Part shown: piece after piece, positions 10,880 to 22,050 of the stretch
Numbering within the stretch: position 1 is the first letter of the stretch
Layout: each line of letters opens with the position of its first letter
Source of the DNA: Linnemannia schmuckeri
Taxonomy: Eukaryota > Mortierellomycota > Mortierellomycetes > Mortierellales > Mortierellaceae
Direction: 5' to 3'
Assembly (NCBI GenBank): GCA_029449235.1
Contig: JANATG010000016.1
Coordinates: 868,001 to 932,000, forward strand
Length of the DNA: 64,000 bases
Translations under genes and position numbers: made by a program
The notes under the pieces: model-generated
What the model saw: only the letters and a program-made list of their open reading frames with translations
What the model was told of the DNA's origin: nothing
The model's database searches: none

Positions 10880-11360
10880 GGCTTTAGGGATCTGATTGCT
10901 TTGTCAAAGGTCCAGTTGCTGCTGTGAGAGAGTTGAGTATGTTTCCTAGTCCTTGATGGTTTCTTGGCCGAGGTCTTCTTATTCCTATAGTCGGTCGATT
11001 GGTCGTTCTAGTAGTCGTGGAGAGTGGATTCGTCGCATGGTTGCCGGCTTTTCTTCTTGTTGAGAGGGGGCATGAAAATAAAAAAGGTGAAATAAGGTAG
11101 TGGGTGTGACTTGAACTATTTCCCCTTGACCCTTAATCGTCTAAACGAAGCGTGATATTTCCACGCGACATTCTCCAGTTGGCTTGAGGTAACTTTCATC
11201 AGCAAACCCAGCCCAAGAGACTACAGGAAACCGCCATTGTCATCAACACAAGCCGACACTCAACTGGACCAAAACCTCAACTATCAAGCTTCAAGGCAGA
11301 CAAAGACAACAACACAACAGTCTTCACCAACATCGCACATAGCCAAGTATTTCATTCAAG
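10880..11360. promoter_or_regulatory. divergent promoter region, LYR protein / dynactin p27
   Basis: The 481 bases between two head-to-head start codons must hold both promoters and leaders. I could not pick out a TATA box or other defined element. Confidence 0.5.
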
Positions 11361-12680
11361 ATGATGACCAGGTAAGAAACCGACGGCTATAGTCTCCATG
11401 GAGGCTGGAAGCAAAGAGCTGTGCATGACAAGCGGGAACTAGGAATAATAAGATTGAGCACTTTTTGTTCTTTATAACTCGATATTAGACCTAAATTGAC
11501 GATTAGTACCAGAGCGCTGGTGTGCCAAGACAACGACCTCCGGGGCGAGATATATGTCGGTAAGTAACTCCTAAGGACATCCTTTGCTGTGTCCTTATTT
11601 TATTCACAGCAGAAATATAACACCAATACTAACAACCACCTTTCTTCATTGTAACTCAACCAATTAGGTGCCGGTAAGAGATTCAACATTGTTCAGAGGG
11701 AGCAACAGCACACGGGATGACAGAACAGGGCTCGTAACGAGCAAGGTTAGGAGACTAATGCGAGTTCCTCTGCATTCATTTTTCCCCCTTGTCGATTTTT
11801 TTCAGGCACGGTGCTTCATCCTCAGTGCAGAGTATGGGCCACAGGAGGGCCCATCATGTTTGGAAGTGGAAACATTGTTGAGGAGAACGCTGTCATCATT
11901 AACAGGTAAACATTTCAGGGCTTCTCTGGGCAGCTTCGTTGTTTTACAAGGATGCGTAGCCAAGGAAGGTGTCAGAGGTAGCAGAAATAGTCTCGGCCCT
12001 TATTCTGTTCTTTCTCATTGATGCCAAATAGAGGACCAGAGGCGTTGATCATTGGCGATAACAACGTCTTTGAGGTTGGAAGCGGTAAGCTAGCAGGGAT
12101 TGTCGTGATGTTCAATTAGTTAGGCCCAACTCCATGGTTGCCTGTGCTGACCAGTTTTTTTTCATCTCTGACAACAATAGTCATGGAGGGTATGAAGATC
12201 GGGAACAGGAACACGCTGGAAGTCAAAGGTAACGAGAGGACACTTATTATCGCCAGCCCTCATATCGTACTTGGCGCATGGACTTGCTACCCATTCAGAC
12301 GTTAGTCTTAACCTTTCGATTTGCAACTTTCTTCATGCTACTTTTTGAGTAGCACATGTCAAACCCGGCACATGGCTGGGCGATGAGTGCGTGATTGGGA
12401 CAGTGTGTGCGACGAACGAGAACGAGATTTTGCCCGACAGGACGGTAATTTATGGTTCCCGGGGCGATCGTCGCATCTTTACAGGAAGTCGTGCCGTAAG
12501 TGATCTGTGGCAAAGTGTCATGTTCACTATCAATGGCCTGCACAGGGAGTGTGAGACTAACAATCGGCGTCCATTTTGTCTTTGAACTGACAATAGAACC
12601 AGGCAGCTGTGCACACGAGGCACTTGGAGTATTTGATGCAGATTTTGCCAAAGTTCAACCACGCGCGGACGTCGTCTTAG
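11361..12680 (+). CDS. DCTN6: dynactin subunit 6 (p27), eight exons
   Basis: p27 forms the dynactin pointed-end complex with p25, aiding dynein cargo selection. Exons: 11361-11371, 11507-11559, 11668-11673, 11806-11905, 12032-12084, 12181-12228, 12353-12495, 12597-12680; all introns GT-AG; 165 residues. The left-handed beta-helix hexapeptide pattern is visible: GEIYVGAGTVLHPQCRV, GPIMFGSGNIVEENAVIIN, ALIIGDNNVFEVGS, MKIGNRNTLEVKA, TVIYGSRGDRRIF. The end LEYLMQILPKFNH matches the human p27 C-terminal helix. The third exon is only six bases (Gly-Ala). With it, the spacing from GE(I) to TVLHP equals that of human p27; without it two residues are missing but the frame stays open. Confidence is high for identity, slightly lower for the 11-base first exon. 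Confidence 0.88.
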
Positions 12681-14170
12681 TCCAGGCCGCCCGCGCAAAT
12701 AAACCAACGCGCTACTTCGTAACCCTGCCATCTTACCGTGGAGTGCTTGCGCAGGTTTGGAGTTGGTTGAGTCTCCATCGTTATTATTATAGTTCAAAGA
12801 ACACTCTCACGTCCTCTTTCTCACAGGCACCGGTAGAGTATTTTGGTTCTTTGGCTTATTCCTCCTCCTCACCTCAACCCCCACTTTTAAGTTAACACCT
12901 TCAGAGACGCGCAATACAACACCTTTTCTGTTCTCCTTGTTACTGAACCCTACTTCATTCATTCACTCTCATTCGCCTGGCAGGGATTTGTTCATTCGAG
13001 TTTTTTATTACCACTTTTTTGTTTTCAGGAAGAGTACAATGGGAAGGTGCGAGTGAGGTGGAGAAATGAAAAATGGATAAGAGAAGGTGAGCAGAAAGAG
13101 CGTGCAGTTGTTTTTTCATGACCCCATCTTTGTTTATTAGATCTTCTGCCTGGGCGAAAACAACACGAACAAAATAGCGATACCATCGAACTCGCATTCT
13201 ATTGAGCTTTTTTTTTTTTTTTTTCCTTCTCCGATCTGCAGGGAGCGAAGATGGCGTATCTCCGCCCTTGTTTGGAGTTCTAGGCGTTTCTTTGTTGCCG
13301 CATGATAGTAACAGTGAGCGGATGCATTAGATCGTGAAAACGTTCTTTCGCGAGTTCTCAGCGAACAAAAAAGAGTCTTAGTTGTCCTTTTGTAGTCTGT
13401 GCGAGCTAACAAGCAATGATACATTCAGATTGGGTGGGTTGATGATAGAGAGGGTGCAACTTTGATGCCGGCCAGGGTGACACAGAGCAATTTTTTTTTC
13501 CATGTCTGATTGTCATGCGTTGCCTGAAACATTTGATTTTTTTTTCTTTTCTTCGTGGGTTGTTTGGGATAGTTGCTGTCAGAGTGACCGAAGGGGAGAC
13601 AGAGAAAGAAGGACCTGGTGACCCTCGAGCAATCACTCTTTCAAACATCCTTCGCACCCTACTTTTTCCTCTGTGCTCTTCCTCCCTCTCTGTCTTCCTC
13701 CTTTCTTTTCTTTTCTTTTACTCTTTTTGTTGCACCTACTTCCACTTTCTCGTTTTTAATCTTTTATCTTCATCCCTTCTTTGTTTGCTGTGGACACTCC
13801 CCTTCTCCACCTAATCTTGTACAAAATCGCGACCACACCCACATACACAGCATAATATTTACAAAGCGCACCCGCACACACTTCCATACGCGCATTCCGT
13901 ATTTGTACTCCACAACGCTCTTCGTCAAGTCAAGTGAATATTCACTCCTTCTACATCCTCTTCTTGACTTATACGTACATATCAATAGCAACAACACCTT
14001 CGTGTGCCAATCACCATCTTCCCGTCTGTCATCTACTTTACTTATCGTCCCCTAGTACTTTATTCGACAGTACCTCATAACCGACCCACTCCACACTCTA
14101 AGTCGTTTCAACCGAGCACGTCACCTAACACCAACTAAGGATTACCATTAACATTCTGAACGCGAAGGAC
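12681..14170. other. intergenic region before the repeat-rich protein
   Basis: This 1.5 kb holds the p27 3' flank, a 17-base T run at 13208-13224, and a CT-rich, ACACA-rich stretch from about 13640 to 14160 that looks like the promoter and leader of the next gene. Open frames here are compositionally simple with no domain. I see no gene. Confidence 0.55.
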
Positions 14171-17100
14171 ATGTATCGACGCGACAAGCAGGATCAAGAA
14201 GCGACTGAGAAACTGTCTGGTAAACAGCAACGGCCCACTGCCGAAGACCAGGAGAACTCGAGCATGCGCACGCATGACCAAGTCGAGTCTAACTTGAAAC
14301 CTCTCCGATTCGCAACCACAGACCCGTCGACCTCGCACGAGTTCCAGGTTGCTCATGACGAGCACGGCGGAATGCGCCAGAAGGAGCATCCCTCCTCCTC
14401 CCTTGGTAAGGTTCTATAACACATTTGTTTATGAATACGAAGGAGCGTTGGCAACTGTAGGTGGATAAACTGAGTGGTTGTATGAAATCGAGAAGGGTGG
14501 AGCAAATTGCGCCAACTGATTTGGCAAATGGCGACGCGTCAAATATTGAGAAACCATTAAAGACTACCTGGAGTTTCTGACCTTCTCCATTCTTTCTTGT
14601 TATGACATCTATTCCTGTTCCGCATTGCGTCTTTGCTTCCTTCCTTTCTCGTAAGCAGCTGATGCCGGCTCCCGTCTCAAGGATAGTACCCCTACTGCGC
14701 CCTCGCCCTTGGCCGCGCAAGGAAACACTCGTGAACGGTAAGACATGTCGCATATTTCTGCGCTTTGATGTTCGTGTATACATTGCAATATCACATCGAC
14801 TCATCACGCCGCTCTGGTTATTTTCCTATATAGTGAGAGCAACAGTCGTGCCGGAGATTCATTTACTTCTCTTAAGCCTAAGTAAGTATTGAAAACGCAC
14901 AGACCGGCAATTCTCAACTCATCCACACTTGACGCGATACGGCGTGCTATAAAATATTAAGCCTAACCGATGATTGTTTATTTCTATGGCTTGAACTTGA
15001 CCATCTATCTTGGCTCTCTTGCAGTGCGGATGCCCTCGACGAGCCTTCGACAACGGTCTCTCAACCTAGAGAGATTGCTGCTCCTATTCCTATTCATCCG
15101 GTACACGCCGAGTCCGAGTCAGCTCAAAACACTTCCAGCGATTCGCCTCACTTCCCTACTTCGTACCCTCAGGAGCCTTCCCCCAAGGCTCTTTTCACCA
15201 CTTCTCAGGATATAGTACCTGCGCCAACTCTCAAGTCTGGCACTCCTCGGTCTTCTAACTCTACCCCCAAGAAGAGGACCACATGGTATGACATGGGGGT
15301 CCGTGACAACGACGCTCCCTTGGGTCTCAAGAAGACTAGACCTTTATCGCTTGGATTCGGATACAAGGATCGCAAGAAGGCTGCACTTGCTGCTGCTCAT
15401 GCTTCTGCCAGAAGCCCTGTTATGGCTAACAGCCCCACTCTCTCATCGGCAGCAGGTCCTTTGTCCATCCCTTCTTCGTCACCCAACCCTGAGAGCGTCC
15501 AGCCTTTGAGACCCAAGGCGACAAGCAATCTGGCCGCGCTTCGTTCTCAGTCGTTCTCGCCCAGCCAGGATCGGCCTGTTCATATCCAGGAGACCATGCA
15601 CGCGCCTGCCCATCACACGAAAGCCGCAACTACTGGTGTTACTGTCGTGCCTAAGACTGCAGCAGCTTCAGCTGTTCCCTCATCCTCCCCTCCAGGTTCG
15701 GCTCCTTCAAATTCAGCTTCCGCTGCATATCCTTCTCACTCACCATCCACGATTTCGACTGGAGCTGTAACAACCTCAACCCCAGCTGCCGTTTTGACAT
15801 CTCGCACCAAACCGAGAGCACCAAAGGCACACTACTTGTCAAAACCAGGCTCTTTCAAGGAGCGCTTTGCATCATCCCCCAAATTCTCCAAGGCTTTCAA
15901 AAACATGCCTGCCAATATGAGGCGATCGCATGTGCCCACAGGACCAGTCGTCATGAAAGCGCTTCCCGCGCCCGCTGAGAAGCTTCCTGGAGCTTTCCCA
16001 GACTCTCCTGTTGTAGCTCCTGTTGAAACTCCTACCGTTGCTCCTGTTGTTACTCCATCTGTGGTCCCTGTCTACTCGACCCCTGTTGGGAGCAGCGAGG
16101 ACCTTCCCACTTTTGCCAGACCAGTCCAGTCCACCACTGCAACAACGCATGTGCATGACTCCAAGGCCGTGGTCCCAGCTTATTCGACGCCTGTTCTGAG
16201 TCACAGCGATCTCCCTACCACCCTAACTGTTTCTTCTGCTGCCTCACACCCTACCGCCAAGGAGAGCGCCCCTGCTTCGAAATCGACCATTGCAACGGCG
16301 GCCGCTGCAATTGCCTCAGCCGCGGCTGGTGTACTCCATAAGCTGAGCGATCACCCAGAACCCCCCGTCGTGACCCCAGATATGAAAGAGACTGTCGCCA
16401 ACGCAACTGTTCCCGCTGCCAAAGTAGTGACGTTGCCCACGAAGCCTTCGACCGCCGCGGCTCTCAAAACACCTAAGAAGGACCTGTCATTGTACGAAGA
16501 AGAGGAAAGCACCTACCCTCGTGGAGACGAATCAACCAAGTTTGAGAACCCTGCCCGTCCTGCTGTGGTCGAAGATGTTATCGAGGTCAAGGAGCTACCC
16601 AAGGAGTACCACTCGACTGCCGTAGGCCTTAAGATGCCTAAGAAGAACTTGTTTCTTTATGATGAGGAGGAAGGCACCTATCCTCGCGGTGACGAAGCGG
16701 TCAAGATCGAGAATCCTGCTCACCCTGCTGTGGTTGAGGACATTGTTGAGGTCAAGAAATTCCCAAAGGAGGCTCTCGCTGCCCTCGCCGCCCCTGCTGC
16801 CATGGCTACGACCCTGCCTGAGCAGCACTCGACTGCGGCGGCTCTCAAGCTACCCAAGAAGAACCTGTCATTGTACGATGAGGAGGAGAGCACATATCCT
16901 CGTGGTGATGAGGCCGCCCATCATGAGAATCCTGCCCACCCTGCTGTGATCGAACATGTCATCGAGGTCAAGGAGCCACCCAAGGAGTTCCACTCGACTG
17001 CCGTAGGCCTTAAAATGCCTAAAAAGAACTTGTTTCTTTATGATGAGGAGGAAGGCACCTATCCTCGTGGAGACGAATCAGCCAAGTTTGAGAACCCTGC

Positions 17101-20100
17101 CCGTCCTGCTGTGATCGAACATGTCATCGAGGTCAAGGAGCCACCCAAGGAGTTCCACTCGACAGCCGTAGGCCTTAAAATGCCTAAGAAGAACTTGTCT
17201 CTTTACGATGAGGAGGAAGGCACCTATCCTCGCGGTGACGAAGCGGTCAAGATCGAGAATCCTGCTCACCCTGCTGTGGTTGAGGACATTGTTGAGGTCA
17301 AGAAATTCCCAAAGGAGGCTCTCGCTGCCCTCGCCGCCCCTGCTGCCATGGCTACGACCCTGCCTGAGCAGCACTCGACTGCGGCGGCTCTCAAGCTACC
17401 CAAGAAGAACCTGTCATTGTACGATGAGGAGGAGAGCACATATCCTCGTGGTGATGAGGCCACCCATCATGAGAACCCCGCACACCCACCTGTAGTGAAA
17501 GAGATTGTGGAGGTCACAGCTGTCCCTGTGGTGGACGAGACAAAGGAGTTGCCCGCGACGCCGATGGATGGAGCTCGCCGAGGATCCCAGTCAAGCGTGA
17601 AGGAAAAGGTCAAGGGGGCCTTCAGTGGATTCCACATGCCCAAGATGGTCCGCAAGAAGGACGATAAGGAGGTCGAGGCTGGAACAACTCCAACGACCAC
17701 TACAACTATCCCAGAGGTCAAGCCTGCGATGGCTGCTGCCGCAGCGGCACCTATTGCAGCTAGCATCGCAGCCGCCTTACGCGACACTCATGGTAAATGG
17801 CAACTCAGAAAGAAAAATACGTGTATCGGCTATTGCTTTTTAGTGTCAATGCATAACCTAGCCTCCGTCCTCTCGCTATCTTCCTTTTTTCTGTATGTCT
17901 TAAAATAGATGATGAGCCGTTCATCGAGCCACCTCACCACAGATTGACATCGGCCCCTGCGGTGTTCACGGAGCCACTCTACTACAAGCCAGTGGCGCCC
18001 TTGATCGACGAAGAAAAGTCGACCCCGATATCTGCCAGGAAGCTGGAGCCTGTGTCTGTGTTGCCGCCAACGGGCAGTGTGATGGTAATGGACAAAGCGA
18101 CTACTACCGAGCCTGCGCACCTCTCGCATGAAGTCACTTCTCATCCTCATGTCGCAGTGGTAGCACCCGTTACCGGTGCTGCTGCTACTGCTGTCCCTAA
18201 TACAACAGCAACGACGACGACTGTGAAGAAGGAGACGTCAGAGAGGGGAACAAGCACTCATCATCCTACCACTGCTAAAGTCGATCCAACCTCTCATGCG
18301 ACTACAGCAGTGCCTTATACGACCGCAGCACCTCCTCATGCGACTACAACAACATCTCATGCGTCCACATCTCCTTCTACCAAGGCTGCCCACATGGCCG
18401 CCGCTGTTGCCGCTCCGTTTGTGGCTGCCAAGGAGAAGCTTACCGGTCATCACCATGGTGACAAAACCACCCATGCGGCGACTCCGATAACCACCACTAC
18501 TGCCGCCCCAGGATCCGGTGTCCATCCATCGAGGGGAGAGTCGGTAGACATGCCCAAGGAGCAGTTGGCCATCGAGAAAAAAGTCATCGGAAAGGCACCG
18601 GAGGATGTGGCGTCCAAAATCCATCACAACGACGACGAGGAAGTTATTATGGTCGAGACTATTACTACAAAGACCACTATCACCGTCCCACCAACCCGTA
18701 CGCATGTTTACGAGTCAGGCGGTGCTGCTGCGGCGGCTCCTGTTGCGCATGCTGAGAAGCCTATTGAGGTTGCGCACACGGGGGTCAAGACTACTGCGAC
18801 ACACACAGTCAAGCCTTCTGAGGTGAAGTCTGCTGGAGTCAAGCCGATTGACGTCAAGGCCGTGGAGACCCATGTCGACAGACCCATTGAGACCAAGCAC
18901 GTCGAAGTCGCCAAGCCTGTGGAGGGCACACATACGGATGTCAAGCATGAGCCAAGCGCTACCAAGTCGGTCGTCGCGGCTGTCACGGGTGCCGCCTCCA
19001 CCGTTGCAGCGGTCTTCTCCGGCAGAAGGCACTCGACTATTGGCAACGCCGAAAAGGTTCCCGAAGTTGTGCCTGCAACCACGTCTCGCAAGTCTGAAGA
19101 TGCCGTGATGATGAAGACTACGCCCACTACCACTACTACAGACGTGGAGCCTTCCCATGTATCTACTACGGCTGCCGCCGATACGCATGTTATCAAGCCC
19201 GTTATCGATACTCGTGTCACCAAGGTCGCCGAGACTGATGCTGCTGCTGTACCGATTACTGCAGCTGCTGTCGACGCGACCATCCACCCTGTTGACAAGG
19301 ACCATACAAAGGCTGTAACTGTGACGACCGAGGAGACTGTTGTTGCCAAGATTCCCGAGACAGACGCGTCGATTATTCCTCATAAGGATGATGTAGATGC
19401 TCTGATGGTCGAGACAACAACCACCACGACGGAGGTTACACCTCCAGCGGATGCCAAGGGCAAGGGCAAGCATGATGATCATCTCCCCGCTGATGTTGCG
19501 GCTATTCCCGTCGCTGCCGCCGAAACAGCACCCAAGCCTGCCGTTGAAGTCCCGGTAACTGAGACCAAGGAGGCCAAGAAGGAGAGGAAGAAGAAGGAAA
19601 AGCTGGCCAAGAAGGAGGCTAACAAGAACAAAGTCCCCCTCAAGACGAAACTCAACAAGTTCACCGGCGCAGGTATTTCTGCTGCTGCCGCTGCTGCTGT
19701 CAGGTACAAGGACAATCAACCGATGCGCCCTACGCCGGCCTTGAAAGTCACGGAGGAGGATGTCAAGAAGCCATCCGTGCCTGTTGTTGCCGCTCCTCTG
19801 TTGACTATGACGGAGGATGATGTTGAGAAGCCGGAGATCCCAGAGGTGCCGGAGCCTATTTTCACGGTGACTGAGGATGACGTTGAAGTTCCTTACCCAG
19901 TTCTGACGAAACATCCGGTCTTGACGGTTACTGAAGACGATGTCGAGTATCCTAGCCCCTTGAGCGCTCCTCATCCGGTGATCCCACACGTAGCACCCAA
20001 GGCGGTATCGACGTCGGCACTCAAGGTCGCTAGCGCTCCTCGACCCATGATCCCTGCTCAACCTGTCCAAGGCAAGGACATCAAGTTGCCCAAGATCAAA

Positions 20101-21027
20101 GGCCCCAAGGTGCCTAAGCTGAAGAAGAAGTCTAAGGTCAGTACTACCACTGCCGCTGTGGTTCCAGAGATCGAGACTCATGTTGTTGAACCTGTCAAGC
20201 CGGTGGTCGAGACTGTTACGACGCGCGTTGTGGAGCCCGTTGTTGTTCCCAAACCAAAGCCGGCGGTTGTTGAGCCACCCAAGATTGCGGAAGCTCCCAA
20301 GCCTATTGATGTTCCCAAGGTTGAGGAGGCTCCCAAGGTTGTTGAGATCCCCAAGCCTGTCATTGAGGAATCGCCATCAAAGCCCGTGATTGCTGAGGCA
20401 CCCAAGCCCAAGCCCGTCGTCATTGAGAACCCTAAGCCACTTGAGGTTCCTAAGCCCGTCATTGTTGAGAGTGTACCCAAGAAGGTCGTGGAGGAGACAC
20501 CAAAGCCAGTCGTTATCGAACCGCCACCAAAGCCCGTCGTTGTTGAGGCTCCACCAAAGCCCGTAGCTGTTGCTGCCTCTGTTCCTAAACCAGACCCAGT
20601 CCCAGCCGCAGCAGCAGCATCAGCACCAACACCGGCACCAGCACCAGCGGTGGTCCCCACGATCTCGACCAACGTCGAGACAGTCATCCCTGCTGGATAT
20701 TCAGGGACTGTCCCCAAAATCGGCGCGGACGAGTCGTTGGTCTGGGTCAAGAAGGTGTACACCACGAACGACTACTACGACTCTGAGGATGAAGATGAGT
20801 TGGACGAGTTTGGGTATAGGAAGGATCGTGATGTGAGTCGGTACATTGCTCCAACCAACGAGAGTAGTGTCCAAGGTGGACGTAGTACTGTGGACGCTGG
20901 GGCACGTCAGCCGGTGGATTATACATCGAAGAATCATACGAACACGGGGATTGTGAACTCTGCGCAGCCCCAGCAGAGGACCATGGTGGGAGGATATTAC
21001 ACACAACCTCGTCAATCTGCAATTTAG
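14171..21027 (+). CDS. large repeat-rich disordered protein of unknown function (2082 residues)
   Basis: Five exons: 14171-14405, 14659-14737, 14834-14881, 15025-17792, 17909-21027, joined in phase with no internal stops. I do not recognise a family. The chain is rich in Ala, Pro, Val, Thr and Lys and probably disordered. Less repetitive islands are KKRTTWYDMGVRDND and LGFGYKDRKK early in exon 4, and near the C-terminus SLVWVKKVYTTNDYYDSEDEDELDEFGYRKDRD, acidic then basic. Exon 4 encodes six copies of a 55-72 residue unit around LSLYDEEESTYPRGDE. Exon 5 has four TEDDVE motifs, a Lys-rich segment (KKERKKKEKLAKKEANKNK) and a tail of PKPVV[IV]E repeats. There is no signal peptide or membrane segment. 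A cytoskeletal, cell-cortex or scaffold role is a guess from composition. The exon 1-3 joins are less certain than exons 4-5. Confidence 0.75.
16466..17515 (+). repeat. six tandem coding repeats (LYDEEExTYPRGDE unit)
   Basis: Units start at 16466, 16631, 16847, 17012, 17177 and 17393, giving spacings of 165, 216, 165, 165 and 216 bases. The two 216-base units carry an extra 17-codon ALAALAAPAAMATTLPEQ segment. Units 2-3 and 5-6 are near-identical at DNA level with an offset of exactly 546 bases, so a three-unit block was duplicated recently or homogenised. Confidence 0.95.
19741..19965 (+). repeat. four T-E-[DE]-D-V coding repeats
   Basis: Within exon 5 of the repeat-rich gene, LKVTEEDVKKP, LTMTEDDVEKP, FTVTEDDVEVP and LTVTEDDVEYP recur about every 17-20 residues. 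Confidence 0.85.
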
Positions 21028-21057
21028 CTTTATTTTTTGTTGATTATCTCGTCTTGC

Positions 21058-21063
21058 AATAAA
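21058..21063 (+). terminator. candidate polyadenylation signal AATAAA
   Basis: Thirty-one bases after the stop codon of the repeat-rich protein gene. Confidence 0.5.
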
Positions 21064-21652
21064 TACATTATTTATCAGTATGATTTCGAGGGTGGCAGAT
21101 AATCGGCTAGCTGCTACGGCAACGTGGGATAGTTTCCTTGTTTTCCGACTTGGCGTTTTCGTCCCGATCTACCTGGACGCAAATTCTCTTATTGGCAGAC
21201 AACTGGCCTCTTCTTTCTTGACAACCGAGCGCGGGTTTTCTGGGCTTTGTACCATGCATTCCTGACATACATAAAAAAAAATTGAAAAAAATGAAGAGGT
21301 TAAATACATCCTGAGCATGACTTCCCATACCTTTGTGGGAGTCTAAACAAATGCAACCGGAACAAGTACCGAAACCCGAGGACTTAGCGGGATCTGAAGA
21401 CAAGATTCCCCACAGTAAGCCCTTTCCCTCCATGGAGAAATGCCCACCCTTGCAAATGATTTATACTCGTGGCTATCTTCAAAGGACTGTGGCGCTGGTG
21501 CACTGCTGGGTGAGGCTGAATTAGTCCAGCACAACCACGTTGTTCTCCTTCAAGAGGGCATCCCATGGCTGTCAGCGACCGTGGATCATGTTTTTCGAGT
21601 GCATGCCAAAGCTATTTAAACAACAGACACTCTCAAATAGTGTTGGTTTGGG

Positions 21653-21654
<2 letters not shown>

Positions 21655-21684
<30 letters not shown>
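21655..21684. repeat. 30-base poly-T tract
   Basis: Longest homopolymer in the window, between the repeat-rich gene and the F-box gene. Confidence 0.9.
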
Positions 21685-21689
<5 letters not shown>

Positions 21690-22050
21690 ACAGCAATAAA
21701 GAAGACAAGGAGACAGAGGCGAGCATCATGCTGCAAGAGAGGAGGTAGGTGGGGCGTTCATGGCGGAATCGTTGCCAGCGTCGACCGTAAAAAATGGTGA
21801 TGAGAGAGTGAGTGTAGACGAGAGGGAGGGAAGAAGGAATGTCAAGTGCTAAAGAGGAGTAGGGAGGAAAAAAGGATAAAATACAAAGAATCGCTTAATG
21901 AGAAATTCAAGAGAGCAATGATGCATTGACATTTAGTGAACGCAGCATGTGCACGCCGTAAAAATACTACAGCTGACTTTCATTTCCTCAAAGGAATCTT
22001 GGGCACGTCGTTCTGTGCCAAGTCCATCCGCATCTTCTTGTCGACAAGCC

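Larger units (their letters stand above)
21028..22050. other. intergenic region, repeat protein to F-box gene
   Basis: Contains an AATAAA at 21058, a 30-base T run and a purine-rich leader before the F-box gene. No gene, repeat family or RNA is recognised. Confidence 0.55.

Noticed and set aside
18715..20181. 488-codon open frame on the minus strand opposite the repeat-rich gene
   Set aside because: It is the antisense shadow of a biased-codon, repetitive coding exon; the translation is low-complexity Arg/Ser/Leu sequence with no domain.
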